Origin: an uncultured Campylobacter sp.
GTDB taxonomy: Bacteria; Campylobacterota; Campylobacteria; Campylobacterales; Campylobacteraceae
Assembly: GCF_947255105.1 (NCBI RefSeq)
Contig: NZ_CAMYFP010000010.1
Coordinates: forward strand, 1 to 56,131
DNA: 56,131 nucleotides
Direction of reading: 5' to 3'
This document shows positions 17,216 to 26,028 of this stretch, piece by piece. The notes beneath the pieces were generated by a model. The model saw only the letters and a program-made list of their open reading frames with translations. It searched no databases and was not told where the DNA came from. The stretch's first letter is position 1, and each line of letters begins with the position of its first letter. The position numbers were made by a program, and so were the translations under genes.

Positions 17216-17245
17216 TTAAAAAGTGTAAGGAAGATTTCCTTACAC
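17216..17245 (-). terminator. attenuating terminator between aspA and dcuA
   Basis: GTGTAAGGAA and TTCCTTACAC form a perfect 10-bp stem with a 3-base loop. On the minus strand the stem is followed by TTTTT. It sits between aspA and dcuA, which are in the same direction, so it would lower dcuA transcription relative to aspA. Confidence 0.75.
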
Positions 17246-17260
17246 CAACTATTTACCTAT

Positions 17261-18676
17261 TTATTTGTCTTTACCAGTGTGTGACATATGAGGATTTAAC
17301 ATACTCTTTGGATCTAGAAGTTTTTTAACTTCTTCTTTTGTTAAAAGTCCTCTCTCTATCGCGATATCACCAACTGATTTACCTGTTTGTAAAGCCTCTT
17401 TTGCAATTGAAGCTGAGTTCTCGTAACCAATTACTGGGTTAAATGCAGTTACTATACCAACTGAGTTAAGAACTGAATTTAGGCAATTTTCAGGTTTTGC
17501 TTGCAAATGTTTAATAGCTTTTTCTGCCAAAGTTATATAAGCGTTTTCTAAGATTACAAGTGAGTTAAATAGTGCATAAGCAATTCCTGGCTCAAATGCA
17601 TTAAGCTCAAACTCGCCTCTTTCTGAGCAAAGCATGATAGTTACATCGTTTCCTATAACTTCATAGCAAGCCTCGCCTACAACTTCAGCAATAACAGGAT
17701 TTACCTTTCCTGGCATAATTGAACTTCCTGGTTGCATCTTAGGTAGGTCGATTTCAGCCAAACCGCATCTTGGACCTGAGTTCATAAGTCTTAAGTCGTT
17801 TGCAATTTTGCTTAGTCTAACTGCAGCTGTTTTTAGGCATCCGCTAACTTGAACAAAGTCTGCTGTATCTTGAGTTGCAGCTATAAAGTCTTCAGCTGGT
17901 TTAAACTCTGCACCTGTAATTTTGCTAAGGTGTTTATGAACTGCACATTTGTAGTCTGGGTGGCAGTTAATTCCTGTTCCGATAGCTGTTGCTCCCATAT
18001 TTAAAAAGCTCATTAACTCTCTTGCTTTTTTAATGTTTGCAATGTCAGCTTTGATGTAGCTTGCAAAGGCGTTGAAAGTGTTGCCAAGTGTTGTAGGAAC
18101 AGCATCTTCAAGCTCTGTTCTTCCCATTTTGATGACATCTTTATACTCTTTAGCTTTTTTGTCAAGCTCTTTTTTAAGAAGCTCCATAGCCTTTAGCAAA
18201 TCATCTAGTTTTGCATGAGCTGCAACTTTGATAGAGCTTGGGTAAGTATCGTTTGTGCTTTGGCCAAGGTTTGTATGGTCGTTTGGATGAAGGTATCTAT
18301 ACTCTCCCTTTTTATGTCCCAAAATCTCAAGTGCAACGTTTGTAATAACTTCGTTTGTGTTCATATTTGTTGAAGTTCCTGCACCACCTTGGATCATATC
18401 TACAACAAATTGATCTATGAACTCACCAGCGATAATCTTATCGCAAGCTTTTGCGATAGCATCAGCTCTTTCTGGGCATAAAACGCCAACCTCTTTGTTT
18501 GCTAGGGCTGCTGCTTTTTTAATTTGAGCAAAAGCCTTTACAAAGAATGGATAGTCTTTTATCTGTCTGCCAGTCATTTTAAAGTTTTCAACAGCTCTAA
18601 ATGTCTGGACGCCATAATAAAGATCATTTGAGATCTCCAACTCACCGATAAAATCGTGTTCTTTTCTTGTTTTCAT
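17261..18676 (-). CDS. aspA: aspartate ammonia-lyase AspA
   Basis: A 471-residue aspartase deaminating L-aspartate to fumarate and ammonia. It begins with the EHDFIGELEI and YYGVQTFRA motifs typical of AspA, has QSTNDTYPSS, and carries the signature GSSIMPGKVNPVIAE, where V-I-A-E distinguishes AspA from FumC. The start ATG has AGGAT upstream. The fumarate formed can feed fumarate reductase as a respiratory acceptor or FumC next door. The next gene in the direction of transcription is the matching dicarboxylate transporter. Confidence 0.94.
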   Translation of the reverse strand: MKTRKEHDFIGELEISNDLYYGVQTFRAVENFKMTGRQIKDYPFFVKAFAQIKKAAALANKEVGVLCPERADAIAKACDKIIAGEFIDQFVVDMIQGGAGTSTNMNTNEVITNVALEILGHKKGEYRYLHPNDHTNLGQSTNDTYPSSIKVAAHAKLDDLLKAMELLKKELDKKAKEYKDVIKMGRTELEDAVPTTLGNTFNAFASYIKADIANIKKARELMSFLNMGATAIGTGINCHPDYKCAVHKHLSKITGAEFKPAEDFIAATQDTADFVQVSGCLKTAAVRLSKIANDLRLMNSGPRCGLAEIDLPKMQPGSSIMPGKVNPVIAEVVGEACYEVIGNDVTIMLCSERGEFELNAFEPGIAYALFNSLVILENAYITLAEKAIKHLQAKPENCLNSVLNSVGIVTAFNPVIGYENSASIAKEALQTGKSVGDIAIERGLLTKEEVKKLLDPKSMLNPHMSHTGKDK

Positions 18677-19049
18677 GAATAAATCCTTTCATATGAAATT
18701 TATTACTTTAGATTCTAACTCTACTTTTATATAAATAAGCTTAAATTAGAATATTTTTTAAGATGTAATTTTTAAGATAAAGCTAACTTGAAAGAATAGG
18801 CATAAAGGCAGATGAAAAGATAATAATTTTATTATAAAAATTTATTTTGCTATTTTTAAATTTATCTCTTAAATTTCAGCAGATGCATTTATGTAAAAGC
18901 CATAAATTTAGCCATTTTGAAAGGATAAATTTCTAAATTTGGGCTTAAATTTATAACTATTTTATAATTTTATATTCTTAAAATGTAATAAACTCGACTC
19001 ATTAGCCACTGATAGTCAATTTGCTAACTATTTTTCATAAAGAACAAAA
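18677..19049 (-). promoter_or_regulatory. aspA upstream region, no gene seen
   Basis: This 373-base A+T-rich stretch has no convincing open frame. Reading toward aspA, a TATATAAAA around 18724-18732 is a candidate -10. A perfect 12-base palindrome TTTCATATGAAA lies at 18687-18698, just before the aspA ribosome binding site, and could be an operator or mRNA hairpin. The rest holds AT-rich inverted repeats such as ATAATAATTTTATTAT near 18822-18837, with no T-rich terminator that I could assign with confidence. Confidence 0.4.
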
Positions 19050-19583
19050 TTAGAGAGTTTTTACCATTTTGATGTAAATTTCTCCATAAAAATCAGACCT
19101 CTCTTTCTCTTCAAAACCAAAAGGATGGTAGAGCGATGGTGTTTTTGTAATAAGACTTGCCTTTTTGTATCCACTCTCTTTTGCAATTTTTAGTGCAGTT
19201 TTGAAAAGCTCTTTAAAAATCCCTCTACCTCGGTATTTAGGTGCAACAGCAACGCTATCTATATAATACTCATCGTCTAAACACTCTTTTAAAAGTGGCT
19301 CTTTTCCCTCTTTTAATAGTGCTTTGTTAAAAACCTCATCTAACTTGGTGCTAAGCTCACCTTTGTAGAAACAGATTGCCCCAGCTATATGCTTTTCTAA
19401 CTCATAAACAACTACATTTTTATAAGACACTCTGTTGTTTTCTTTTTTAAAAAACTCTTCAAAGAGACTAAATTTATCGCTCTCATCTTTGGTGTTAAAA
19501 ATAGCGCTGCTAAACTCGTCCATAGCAAGATCAAGCACCCTAACGCACTCCTTTGCATCCTCTTTTTTTGCAACTCTTATCAC
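19050..19583 (-). CDS. GNAT-family N-acetyltransferase
   Basis: A 177-residue acetyltransferase. The acetyl-CoA binding motif A is seen in YRGRGIFKELF (about residues 119-129), preceded by the beta-strand DSVAVAP and followed by the C-terminal YHPFGFEEKERSD loop common in GNAT enzymes. The substrate is unknown; small molecules or peptide N-termini are possible. The start codon overlaps the rnhB stop by 4 bases, so the two are cotranscribed. Confidence 0.8.
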   Translation of the reverse strand: MIRVAKKEDAKECVRVLDLAMDEFSSAIFNTKDESDKFSLFEEFFKKENNRVSYKNVVVYELEKHIAGAICFYKGELSTKLDEVFNKALLKEGKEPLLKECLDDEYYIDSVAVAPKYRGRGIFKELFKTALKIAKESGYKKASLITKTPSLYHPFGFEEKERSDFYGEIYIKMVKTL

Positions 19584-20119
19584 TGTAAATCCTTTATTTT
19601 AAAACTTTTTCTGTGAATGTTACTATAACCATACTTTTTAATAGCTTCAACATGCTCTTTTGTCCCATATCCTTTGTGTTTGGCAAAGCCATATTGTGGA
19701 TAAATTTGATCATATTTTAAAATCTCTCTATCTCTTGTCACCTTTGCCAAAATGCTTGCAGCACTTACTGCTTGATAGCTGCTATCTGCCTTGATAACTG
19801 TAGTTATCCCATCTATGCCAAAGCTTGTGTTGCCATCAAAGATAAGTTCAAATCCCAAAAATTCCTTTGCTATCTTGCTTAAAGCCTCTTTAAAACAGCT
19901 GCTAAGTCCGATTTCATCAATCTTTTGGCTTGTAAAAGAAACTATTAGATATTTTGAGTTTTTAACTATCTCTTCATATAAAAGCTCCCTTTTTTTAAAA
20001 GAGAGTTTTTTGCTATCTTTTAGCCCAACTATCTCTTTTTTAAGCACGCAAGCAGCTATGCAAAGATCGCCAGCCACGCAGCCTCTTCCAGCCTCATCAA
20101 TGCCACAAATTTGACTCAT
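19580..20119 (-). CDS. rnhB: ribonuclease HII
   Basis: A 179-residue endonuclease that cuts the RNA strand of RNA-DNA hybrids and removes single ribonucleotides from DNA. The catalytic carboxylates are in GIDEAGRG (Asp7, Glu8) and in LIFDGN and KVTRDRE further on. DSKKLS and the S-I-L-A-K-V-T-R-D segment are standard RnhB sequences. It is slightly shorter than E. coli RNase HII (198 residues), as in other Campylobacter. It is the middle gene of a three-gene minus-strand unit. Confidence 0.93.
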   Translation of the reverse strand: MSQICGIDEAGRGCVAGDLCIAACVLKKEIVGLKDSKKLSFKKRELLYEEIVKNSKYLIVSFTSQKIDEIGLSSCFKEALSKIAKEFLGFELIFDGNTSFGIDGITTVIKADSSYQAVSAASILAKVTRDREILKYDQIYPQYGFAKHKGYGTKEHVEAIKKYGYSNIHRKSFKIKDLQ

Positions 20120-20134
20120 CTTTCACCTCTAAAT

Positions 20135-21232
20135 TTACAATCCAAGAACAAATTGATAAAATGGAACTATCTCGCATCTTAAGCCCTCATAGTCCAATAT
20201 ATCGCTATTTGCCATGCTTATTACATTGAGTTTTGAAATTTTTAGCTCTTTTAGCCTTGGTGCGAGTTTTTTAAATTTCAAAAAGACAAACTCATTTGCA
20301 CTAAAAGGCGCTAGTAAGATAGCCAAGCCTCTTTTTGGCAGATAAAAATCAAGCTCTTTTGTGTAGCAAATTTCTTCGTCCAAATTTAGAAGCTCGCAAA
20401 AAAGAGCATTGGCAAATTTTTTATGAAAATCTTTTTTAAAATCAAAGCTATCTCTTAGACCAAAGTGCGAAAAATAGAGCTTCTTCATCGCTCTTTTGTC
20501 TTCGTAGTTTGGGATTAAATTTAAAAGCAGCTCATTTTCAAACTTAGCAATAGCGCCATATACGCTATCTTTAGAGATTTTATTATTCTCTTTAAGCTCC
20601 AAATAAACTCTATTTACACTAAAAATCTCATCTACATATTGCAGGCTATTTCGAAGTACCAAAAGCTCATTATAAGTCAAATTTGCACGGAAAAGCAGCT
20701 GTTCAAACTCCGCTATTTTGGCAACTTGTATGAAAGGGTTTTTAGCTCCATTTCCATGTCTTAAAAAAGCCGCCAATATCGCCTGTGTATCGCTTCTTTT
20801 TTTATCAAAAAGCATAAACTCTTCAAAATCCAGCGGATAAATAGCTAGTCTTTCAAAACCATCAATAACTAGCCCTTTTTGCCTAGTTGAGATGATGATG
20901 GAGTAGCTATTTTTTTTCTCTACAAATTTGCCTATTTCCTCCAAATTTAAGTCATTGAAGTTGTCGATACCTATTGCTTTTATCTCTTTGTTTTTTAATA
21001 AAATCTCATCAAGTTTTGCAAACAGCCCATCTTTTTTGACTCGCAAATCAGACCAATCTACATAGAGCACACTCTCTTTTTGAAATTTAGATAGATAGTC
21101 TAGCAACAGATAGCTTTTGCCGCTGTTGCTAGAGCCAAAAAGTATAGTTTTTGGAGAAACAATCCGCTTTTTGCGCTCAATATAGTCAATTTTTTCAATT
21201 TTTTCTTCGTAGAGATCTTTTAAATTTAACAT
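20135..21232 (-). CDS. predicted P-loop ATPase of unknown role
   Basis: A 365-residue ATP-binding protein. The Walker A loop G33-SSNSGKS is followed by the Walker B-like strand KAIGIDN near residue 86 and a sensor-like SIIISTRQKG. The C-terminal half contains a helical region and ends in a FKKLAPRLKELK segment. The architecture resembles archaeal-type or DUF4143-like AAA ATPases whose function is poorly defined. There is no membrane segment. The gene is upstream of rnhB by 15 bases on the same strand and diverges from the ribosomal operon. I do not assign a process. Confidence 0.65.
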   Translation of the reverse strand: MLNLKDLYEEKIEKIDYIERKKRIVSPKTILFGSSNSGKSYLLLDYLSKFQKESVLYVDWSDLRVKKDGLFAKLDEILLKNKEIKAIGIDNFNDLNLEEIGKFVEKKNSYSIIISTRQKGLVIDGFERLAIYPLDFEEFMLFDKKRSDTQAILAAFLRHGNGAKNPFIQVAKIAEFEQLLFRANLTYNELLVLRNSLQYVDEIFSVNRVYLELKENNKISKDSVYGAIAKFENELLLNLIPNYEDKRAMKKLYFSHFGLRDSFDFKKDFHKKFANALFCELLNLDEEICYTKELDFYLPKRGLAILLAPFSANEFVFLKFKKLAPRLKELKISKLNVISMANSDILDYEGLRCEIVPFYQFVLGL

Positions 21233-21378
21233 AGCGCGATTATATAGCAGCGGCTATAAAAAAAAGATAAAGAGCTATTTTAAATTTAGATTTAGTTTTA
21301 TTAACTGTCGAATTTAATAATATATTCCTTAAAATAAGGAAAGAAAAAGCTCAAATTTGAGAAAAAATGGCAAATAGA

Positions 21379-21407
21379 TTGACATCAACAGTTACTTTTT
21401 ATATAAT
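21379..21407 (+). promoter_or_regulatory. consensus sigma-70 promoter of the ribosomal operon
   Basis: TTGACA at 21379-21384 and TATAAT at 21402-21407 are separated by exactly 17 bases, a full consensus match. The leader of about 60 bases contains a small hairpin (GTTAC/GTAAC, 21435-21449) and an AAGGAA ribosome binding site before rpsJ. The strength fits a promoter driving about 14 kb of ribosomal genes. Confidence 0.85.
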
Positions 21408-21473
21408 CCAAGTCTTTTATTTTAAAAATAAGAGGTTACGCGTTGTAACAAGTTCTTTAAGTAAGGAAAAAAT

Positions 21474-21785
21474 ATGGAAAGAATCAGGTTAAAGCTCAAA
21501 GCTTACGACCACAGAGTTCTAGACCGAACAGTTGCAGCAATTGTAGAAGCTGTCAAAAGAACAGGCGCAGATGTCAGAGGACCAGTGCCTATGCCTACCA
21601 AAGTCAAACGCTACACAGTCTTAAAATCTCCACACGTAAATAAAGACTCAAGAGAGCAGTTTGAGATGAGAATACACGCCAGAATGCTAGATATTGTAGC
21701 AGCTACACCTGATACAGTTGACTCACTTACCAAACTTGATTTGGCTCCAGAAGTTAACGTTGAAGTGCGAGCAATGGGCAAATAA
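21474..21785 (+). CDS. rpsJ: 30S ribosomal protein S10
   Basis: A 103-residue S10 protein, also the NusE subunit in antitermination complexes. It begins RIRLKLKAYDHRVLD and contains GPVPMPTKVKRYTVLKSPH and REQFEMRIHARML, the long loop and strand of the family. It is the first gene of the merged S10-spc-alpha operon, with a strong promoter upstream. Length is normal. Confidence 0.97.
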   Translation: MERIRLKLKAYDHRVLDRTVAAIVEAVKRTGADVRGPVPMPTKVKRYTVLKSPHVNKDSREQFEMRIHARMLDIVAATPDTVDSLTKLDLAPEVNVEVRAMGK

Positions 21786-21794
21786 GGGGAAGTT

Positions 21795-22373
21795 ATGGAA
21801 TATATAGTTGAAAAAATTGGCATGAGTAGAACTATTGGCATCACAAGTACCCCTGTTACACTACTTAAAGTTGTAGATGCAAAAGTATGTGAAACAAAAG
21901 AAAGTGGTAGTGCTATAGTGGCTTATGCGCAGGGAAAGAGAACAAACAGGGCAATTTTAGGTCAACAAAAAAAGTATAACCTAACTGCTGAGTTTAATAA
22001 ATTTGTAACACTTAAAGTTGAAAATGCCGAAGTTGGAGATCAAAACAAAGCTCCATTAAAAGAGGCAAAAGAGGTTAAATCAAGCTTTACTTCAAAAGGT
22101 AAAGGTTTTCAAGGCGTTATGAAAAGACACGGTTTTGCCGGCGGTCCAAAATCTCACGGAAGTAGATTTCACAGAAGATCTGGATCAATTGGTAACTGTG
22201 AGTGGCCAGGTAGAGTTCAACCAGGTAGAAGAATGCCAGGACAGACAGGAAATGTCAAAGTTACAGTTAAAAATGAAGTAATTAGCTTTGATGAGAAAAG
22301 TAATATTTTGGTAGTTAAAGGTTGCGTTGCAGGCTTTAACGGTTCAATGGGTAGAGTAAGGATAGTTAAATGA
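21795..22373 (+). CDS. rplC: 50S ribosomal protein L3
   Basis: A 192-residue L3 protein that binds 23S rRNA near its 3' end and reaches the peptidyl transferase centre. The conserved extension GFQGVMKRHGF.GGPKSHGS (about residues 104-123) and the RMPGQTGN motif are present. Somewhat shorter than E. coli L3 (209). It starts 9 bases after rpsJ and overlaps rplD by 4. Confidence 0.96.
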   Translation: MEYIVEKIGMSRTIGITSTPVTLLKVVDAKVCETKESGSAIVAYAQGKRTNRAILGQQKKYNLTAEFNKFVTLKVENAEVGDQNKAPLKEAKEVKSSFTSKGKGFQGVMKRHGFAGGPKSHGSRFHRRSGSIGNCEWPGRVQPGRRMPGQTGNVKVTVKNEVISFDEKSNILVVKGCVAGFNGSMGRVRIVK

Positions 22374-22984
22374 GCAAAATAGCTGTATTAAATGAAAAAT
22401 TAGAAGAGTCAAAGTCAATAGATCTTCCAAAAGAGTATGCCAGTATCAATCCGCACAATCTATACCTATATGTAAAATCATATCAAGCATCACTTCGTGC
22501 AAATACTGCTAGCGCAAAAGATAGATCACAAGTTAGCGGAAGTGGCAAAAAACCTTGGAGACAAAAGGGAACAGGCTCTGCAAGAGTAGGCTCTAAAAGA
22601 AATCCTGTCTGGACAGGCGGTGGAGTAGTTTTTGGTCCATCAACCAACAGAAATTACTATCAAAAAGTCAATAAAAAACAAAAAAGACTTGCTTTAGAGT
22701 ATGCACTTTTTAGAAAAGCAGAGCAGGATAAACTTTTTGCTATAGATAGCTTGACAATAGATTCAGGTAAGACTAAAGATGCCGCAAATTTTGTTAAGAA
22801 TTTAGGTGTTAGAGATCTTTTAGTGGTAAAAGATGAGCTTGATGCACAGACACTTTTAGCATATAGAAATTTAGCAAATTGCTATGTTATTGATAAAAAT
22901 GAGATCAATGCATATTTAGTTGCTATATATAGTGCAGTAATCATAGAAAAATCAGCACTAAATCAGATTATAAAAGAGGGCTAA
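22370..22984 (+). CDS. rplD: 50S ribosomal protein L4
   Basis: A 204-residue L4 protein lining the exit tunnel. The KPWRQKGTGSARVGS loop and GGGVVFGP (about residues 60-90) are the family tunnel loop. In E. coli L4 also represses its operon. The leader here is too short to hold an E. coli-like S10 leader, so that control is not evident. Coupled to rplC by a 4-base overlap. Confidence 0.96.
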   Translation: MSKIAVLNEKLEESKSIDLPKEYASINPHNLYLYVKSYQASLRANTASAKDRSQVSGSGKKPWRQKGTGSARVGSKRNPVWTGGGVVFGPSTNRNYYQKVNKKQKRLALEYALFRKAEQDKLFAIDSLTIDSGKTKDAANFVKNLGVRDLLVVKDELDAQTLLAYRNLANCYVIDKNEINAYLVAIYSAVIIEKSALNQIIKEG

Positions 22985-22985
22985 A

Positions 22986-23267
22986 ATGGCAGATATTACA
23001 GATATAAAAACAATTCTTTATACAGAAAAGACTCTTGGCCTTCAAGAAGGTGGTGTTGTTGTTATACAGACATCGCCAAAAATGACAAAAAATAGGCTAA
23101 AAGAGGTGCTAAAAGAGTATTTTGGAGTCACTCCGCTTAAGGTTAATTCTTTAAGAATGAGTGGAAAAGTGAAGCGCTTTAGAGGTAGAGTTGGTAGCAG
23201 AATTAACTATAAAAAATTCTACGTTACACTACCTGAAGGTGCTAGTTTAGAGAATATAGGAGCGTAA
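22986..23267 (+). CDS. rplW: 50S ribosomal protein L23
   Basis: A 93-residue L23 protein at the exit of the tunnel, the docking site for trigger factor and SRP. The conserved YTEKT near residue 12 and the VNSLRMSGKVKRFRGRVG segment near residues 56-73 are typical. It follows rplD by one base. Normal length. Confidence 0.95.
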   Translation: MADITDIKTILYTEKTLGLQEGGVVVIQTSPKMTKNRLKEVLKEYFGVTPLKVNSLRMSGKVKRFRGRVGSRINYKKFYVTLPEGASLENIGA

Positions 23268-23268
23268 A

Positions 23269-24099
23269 ATGTCAATAAAGACTTATAAACCATACACTCC
23301 AAGCAGAAGGTTTATGACAGGAATTTCTAGCGATGATATAACTTCAAAACCAACTGTTAGAGCACTACTTAAAAAACTTCCAGCAGCCATAGGAAGGAAT
23401 AACAAAGGTAGAATCACTAGTCGTCATAAAGAGGCAGGTGCTAAAAAACTCTATAGAGTTATTGATTTTAAAAGAAGAAAATATGGCATCCCTGCAAAGG
23501 TTGAGTCTATTCAATACGACCCATATAGAAATTGCAGAATTGCACTTTTAAATTATGTAGATGGAGAGAAGAGATATATCATTCATCCAAGCGGACTCAA
23601 TGTTGGCGATACAGTTATCTCAGATGAGACAGGACTAGATATTAAAGTAGGCAATGCTATGAAACTAAAGGCAATGCCAGCTGGAACAATAGTTCACAAC
23701 ATAGAGTTAAAGCCAGGAAAAGGTGCTCAGATTGCAAGAAGTGCTGGCGGATATGCTCAAGTTGCTGGAAAAGAGGGCAAATATGTCATACTTAGACTAC
23801 CAAGCGGTGAGATGAGAAAAGTCTTAGCAGAGTGTATGGCAACTATCGGACATGTTGGCAATGAAGAGTGGGCTAATATTTCTATTGGAAAAGCAGGTAG
23901 AAATCGCTACAGAGGAGTACGCCCACAAACTAGAGGAAGTGCGATGAACCCAGTTGATCACCCACACGGTGGTGGAGAGGGTAAGAAAAACTCAGGTCGC
24001 CATCCAGTTACTCCATGGGGCAAGCCAACTAAGGGTGCAAAAACTCGCTCTAAAAAAGCAAGTGATAGACTTATAATATCAAGAAAGAAAGGTAGATAA
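23269..24099 (+). CDS. rplB: 50S ribosomal protein L2
   Basis: A 276-residue L2 protein, essential for subunit joining and peptidyl transferase activity. The C-terminal NPVDHPHGGGEGKKNSGRHP motif holds the conserved histidine region. The N-terminal RNNKGRITSRHKEAG matches the rRNA-binding domain. Its stop shares a base with the rpsS start. Confidence 0.97.
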   Translation: MSIKTYKPYTPSRRFMTGISSDDITSKPTVRALLKKLPAAIGRNNKGRITSRHKEAGAKKLYRVIDFKRRKYGIPAKVESIQYDPYRNCRIALLNYVDGEKRYIIHPSGLNVGDTVISDETGLDIKVGNAMKLKAMPAGTIVHNIELKPGKGAQIARSAGGYAQVAGKEGKYVILRLPSGEMRKVLAECMATIGHVGNEEWANISIGKAGRNRYRGVRPQTRGSAMNPVDHPHGGGEGKKNSGRHPVTPWGKPTKGAKTRSKKASDRLIISRKKGR

Positions 24100-24380
24100 T
24101 GGCTAGATCGCTAAAAAAAGGACCTTTTGTTGATGAGTATTTAATGAAAAAAACTTTGGCTGCAAAAAAAGCCAATGACAATAAGCCAATTAAAACATGG
24201 TCAAGAAGAAGCACTATAACTCCTGAGATGATTGGGCTAACATTTAATGTTCATAATGGCAAAAGTTTCATACCTGTTTATATAACAGAAAACCATGTAG
24301 GATATAAGCTTGGTGAGTTTGCACCAACACGTACATTTAGAGGCCATAAAGGCACAGTACAGAAAAAAGTAGGAAATTAG
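24099..24380 (+). CDS. rpsS: 30S ribosomal protein S19
   Basis: A 93-residue S19 protein of the 30S head, near the A-site finger. It shows RSLKKGPFVDEYL at the N-terminus and the HNGKSFIPVYITENHVGYKL and LGEFAPTRTFRGH segments. One-base overlap with rplB indicates coupling. Confidence 0.96.
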   Translation: MARSLKKGPFVDEYLMKKTLAAKKANDNKPIKTWSRRSTITPEMIGLTFNVHNGKSFIPVYITENHVGYKLGEFAPTRTFRGHKGTVQKKVGN

Positions 24381-24389
24381 GAGTAGATA

Positions 24390-24722
24390 ATGAGTAGAGC
24401 AACTATTAAATTTATTAGACTTTCTCCTACAAAAACTAGACTTATAGCAAGAGAAGTGGTAGGACTCAATGCTGAGTATGCACTTGCAAGTCTTAGTTTT
24501 ATGCCAAATCGCGGTGCAAAATATATAGCGGATGCTATAAATAGTGCTGTAGCAAATGGTGGCTTTGAGCCTGAAGAGGTTGTTGTATCAAGTTGTAGAG
24601 TTGATGCAGGTCCTGTGTTGAAGAGATTTAGACCACGTGCTAGAGGAACAGCTGGACGTATCAGAAAACCTACAGCTCATATCACAGTTGAAGTATCTAA
24701 ACCAGAAAAGAAGGAAGCATAA
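24390..24722 (+). CDS. rplV: 50S ribosomal protein L22
   Basis: A 110-residue L22 protein whose beta-hairpin lines the exit tunnel. The hairpin region KRFRPRARGTAGRIRKPTAH (about residues 76-95) is conserved. Mutations there are known to affect macrolide sensitivity in other bacteria; no odd change is evident here. It ends one base before rpsC. Confidence 0.95.
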   Translation: MSRATIKFIRLSPTKTRLIAREVVGLNAEYALASLSFMPNRGAKYIADAINSAVANGGFEPEEVVVSSCRVDAGPVLKRFRPRARGTAGRIRKPTAHITVEVSKPEKKEA

Positions 24723-24723
24723 T

Positions 24724-25419
24724 ATGGGACAAAAAGTCAATCCAATAGGTCTTAGACTAGGAATAAATAGAAACTGGGAATCACGATGGTTTCCATCAAA
24801 AGAGGTGCTTTCTGAGAATATAGGTGAAGACCACAAGGTAAGAAAATTCTTAAAATCTAAACTTTACTATGCTGGAATTTCTCAAATAGTTATCGAAAGA
24901 ACTGCAAAGAAGATTCGTGTAACAGTTGTAGCAGCACGCCCTGGGGTTATCATAGGTAAAAAGGGTGGCGAGATAGAAAATGTTAGAACCGAACTAGTTA
25001 AACTAGTTGGTAAAGATGTTGCTATCAACATAAAAGAGGAGAGAAAGCCAGGCGCTTCAGCTCAGCTTGCAGCAGAAAATGTCGCAATGCAACTTGAAAG
25101 AAGAGTTGCCTTTAGAAGAGCAATGAAAAAGGTCATTCAAACAGCTCAAAAAGCTGGTGCAAAAGGTATAAAGATATGCGTTGCTGGTAGACTTGGTGGA
25201 GCTGAGATGGCAAGAACTGAGTGGTATTTAGAGGGAAGAGTTCCGCTACATACCTTAAGAGCAAAGATAGATTATGGTTTTGCAGAGGCACACACTACAT
25301 ATGGAAATATAGGTGTGAAAGTTTGGATATTTAAGGGTGAGGTCTTACACAAAGGAATTCAGCCTGAAAAGCAAGAAGAGGCTCCAAAGCGCACTCGCAG
25401 AACAAGAAGGGGTAGATAG
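24724..25419 (+). CDS. rpsC: 30S ribosomal protein S3
   Basis: A 231-residue S3 protein with a KH RNA-binding domain (GKKGGEIENVRTEL near residues 78-91) at the mRNA entry site. ATG 24724 was chosen because MGQKVNPIGLRLG is the canonical S3 start. An upstream in-frame start at 24637 would extend into rplV and is rejected. The C-terminus is a short arginine/lysine-rich tail. Confidence 0.96.
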   Translation: MGQKVNPIGLRLGINRNWESRWFPSKEVLSENIGEDHKVRKFLKSKLYYAGISQIVIERTAKKIRVTVVAARPGVIIGKKGGEIENVRTELVKLVGKDVAINIKEERKPGASAQLAAENVAMQLERRVAFRRAMKKVIQTAQKAGAKGIKICVAGRLGGAEMARTEWYLEGRVPLHTLRAKIDYGFAEAHTTYGNIGVKVWIFKGEVLHKGIQPEKQEEAPKRTRRTRRGR

Positions 25420-25421
25420 TC

Positions 25422-25847
25422 ATGTTAATGCCAAAAAGAACTAAATATAGAAAAATGATGAAAGGTAGAAATCGTGGTTATGCAAGCCGCGGTACAAAAC
25501 TTACATTTGGTGATTATGGACTAAAAGCTGTTGAGGCAGGTCGTATCAATTCAAGACAGATAGAGGCGGCTCGTATTGCAATGACTAGATATGCTCAACG
25601 TCAAGCCAAAGTTTGGATCACAGTATTTCCTGATAAGCCACTTACTAAAAAACCTCTTGAAACTCGTATGGGTAAAGGTAAAGGTGGAGTTGAAGAGTGG
25701 GTTATGAACATTAAACCAGGAAGAATGATATTTGAAATGGCAGGCGCTAGTAAAGAGATTGCTATAACTGCGCTAACTCTATCTATGCATAAGTTACCAT
25801 TCAAAACAAAAATAGTATCAAGGGAAAGTGAAAATGAAATATACTGA
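25422..25847 (+). CDS. rplP: 50S ribosomal protein L16
   Basis: A 141-residue L16 protein that contacts the A-site tRNA. MLMPKRTKYRKMMKGRNRG is the family start, and RIEAARIAMTR-like and KGKGGVEEWV segments follow. A second ATG two codons later would also work, but the first matches E. coli L16. The 3' end overlaps rpmC. Confidence 0.96.
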   Translation: MLMPKRTKYRKMMKGRNRGYASRGTKLTFGDYGLKAVEAGRINSRQIEAARIAMTRYAQRQAKVWITVFPDKPLTKKPLETRMGKGKGGVEEWVMNIKPGRMIFEMAGASKEIAITALTLSMHKLPFKTKIVSRESENEIY

Positions 25848-26028
25848 TTTGATAAACAAAGAATTAGCTGAGCTAGATTCACTGTTAAAGGAAAAAAAGA
25901 TGCTTTTGTTTTCACAAAGACAGAAGTTAAGGACCATGCAACTTACGAACCCTAAAGAGATTGGTGAAGTTAGAAAAGACATTGCAAGGATAATGACAGC
26001 AATCAATGCAAAAAGGAGTGCAAAATGA
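25834..26028 (+). CDS. rpmC: 50S ribosomal protein L29
   Basis: A 64-residue two-helix L29 protein. The start at ATG 25834 gives MKYTDLINKELAEL, as in other Campylobacter L29 proteins. A GTG two codons upstream is possible but less likely. RTMQLTNPKEIGEVRKDIAR is the conserved second helix. It overlaps rplP by 14 bases and rpsQ by 4. Confidence 0.93.
   Translation: MKYTDLINKELAELDSLLKEKKMLLFSQRQKLRTMQLTNPKEIGEVRKDIARIMTAINAKRSAK

Noticed and set aside
24637..24723. Longer start for rpsC inside rplV
   Set aside because: S3 starts MGQKVNP in all relatives I know, matching ATG 24724.
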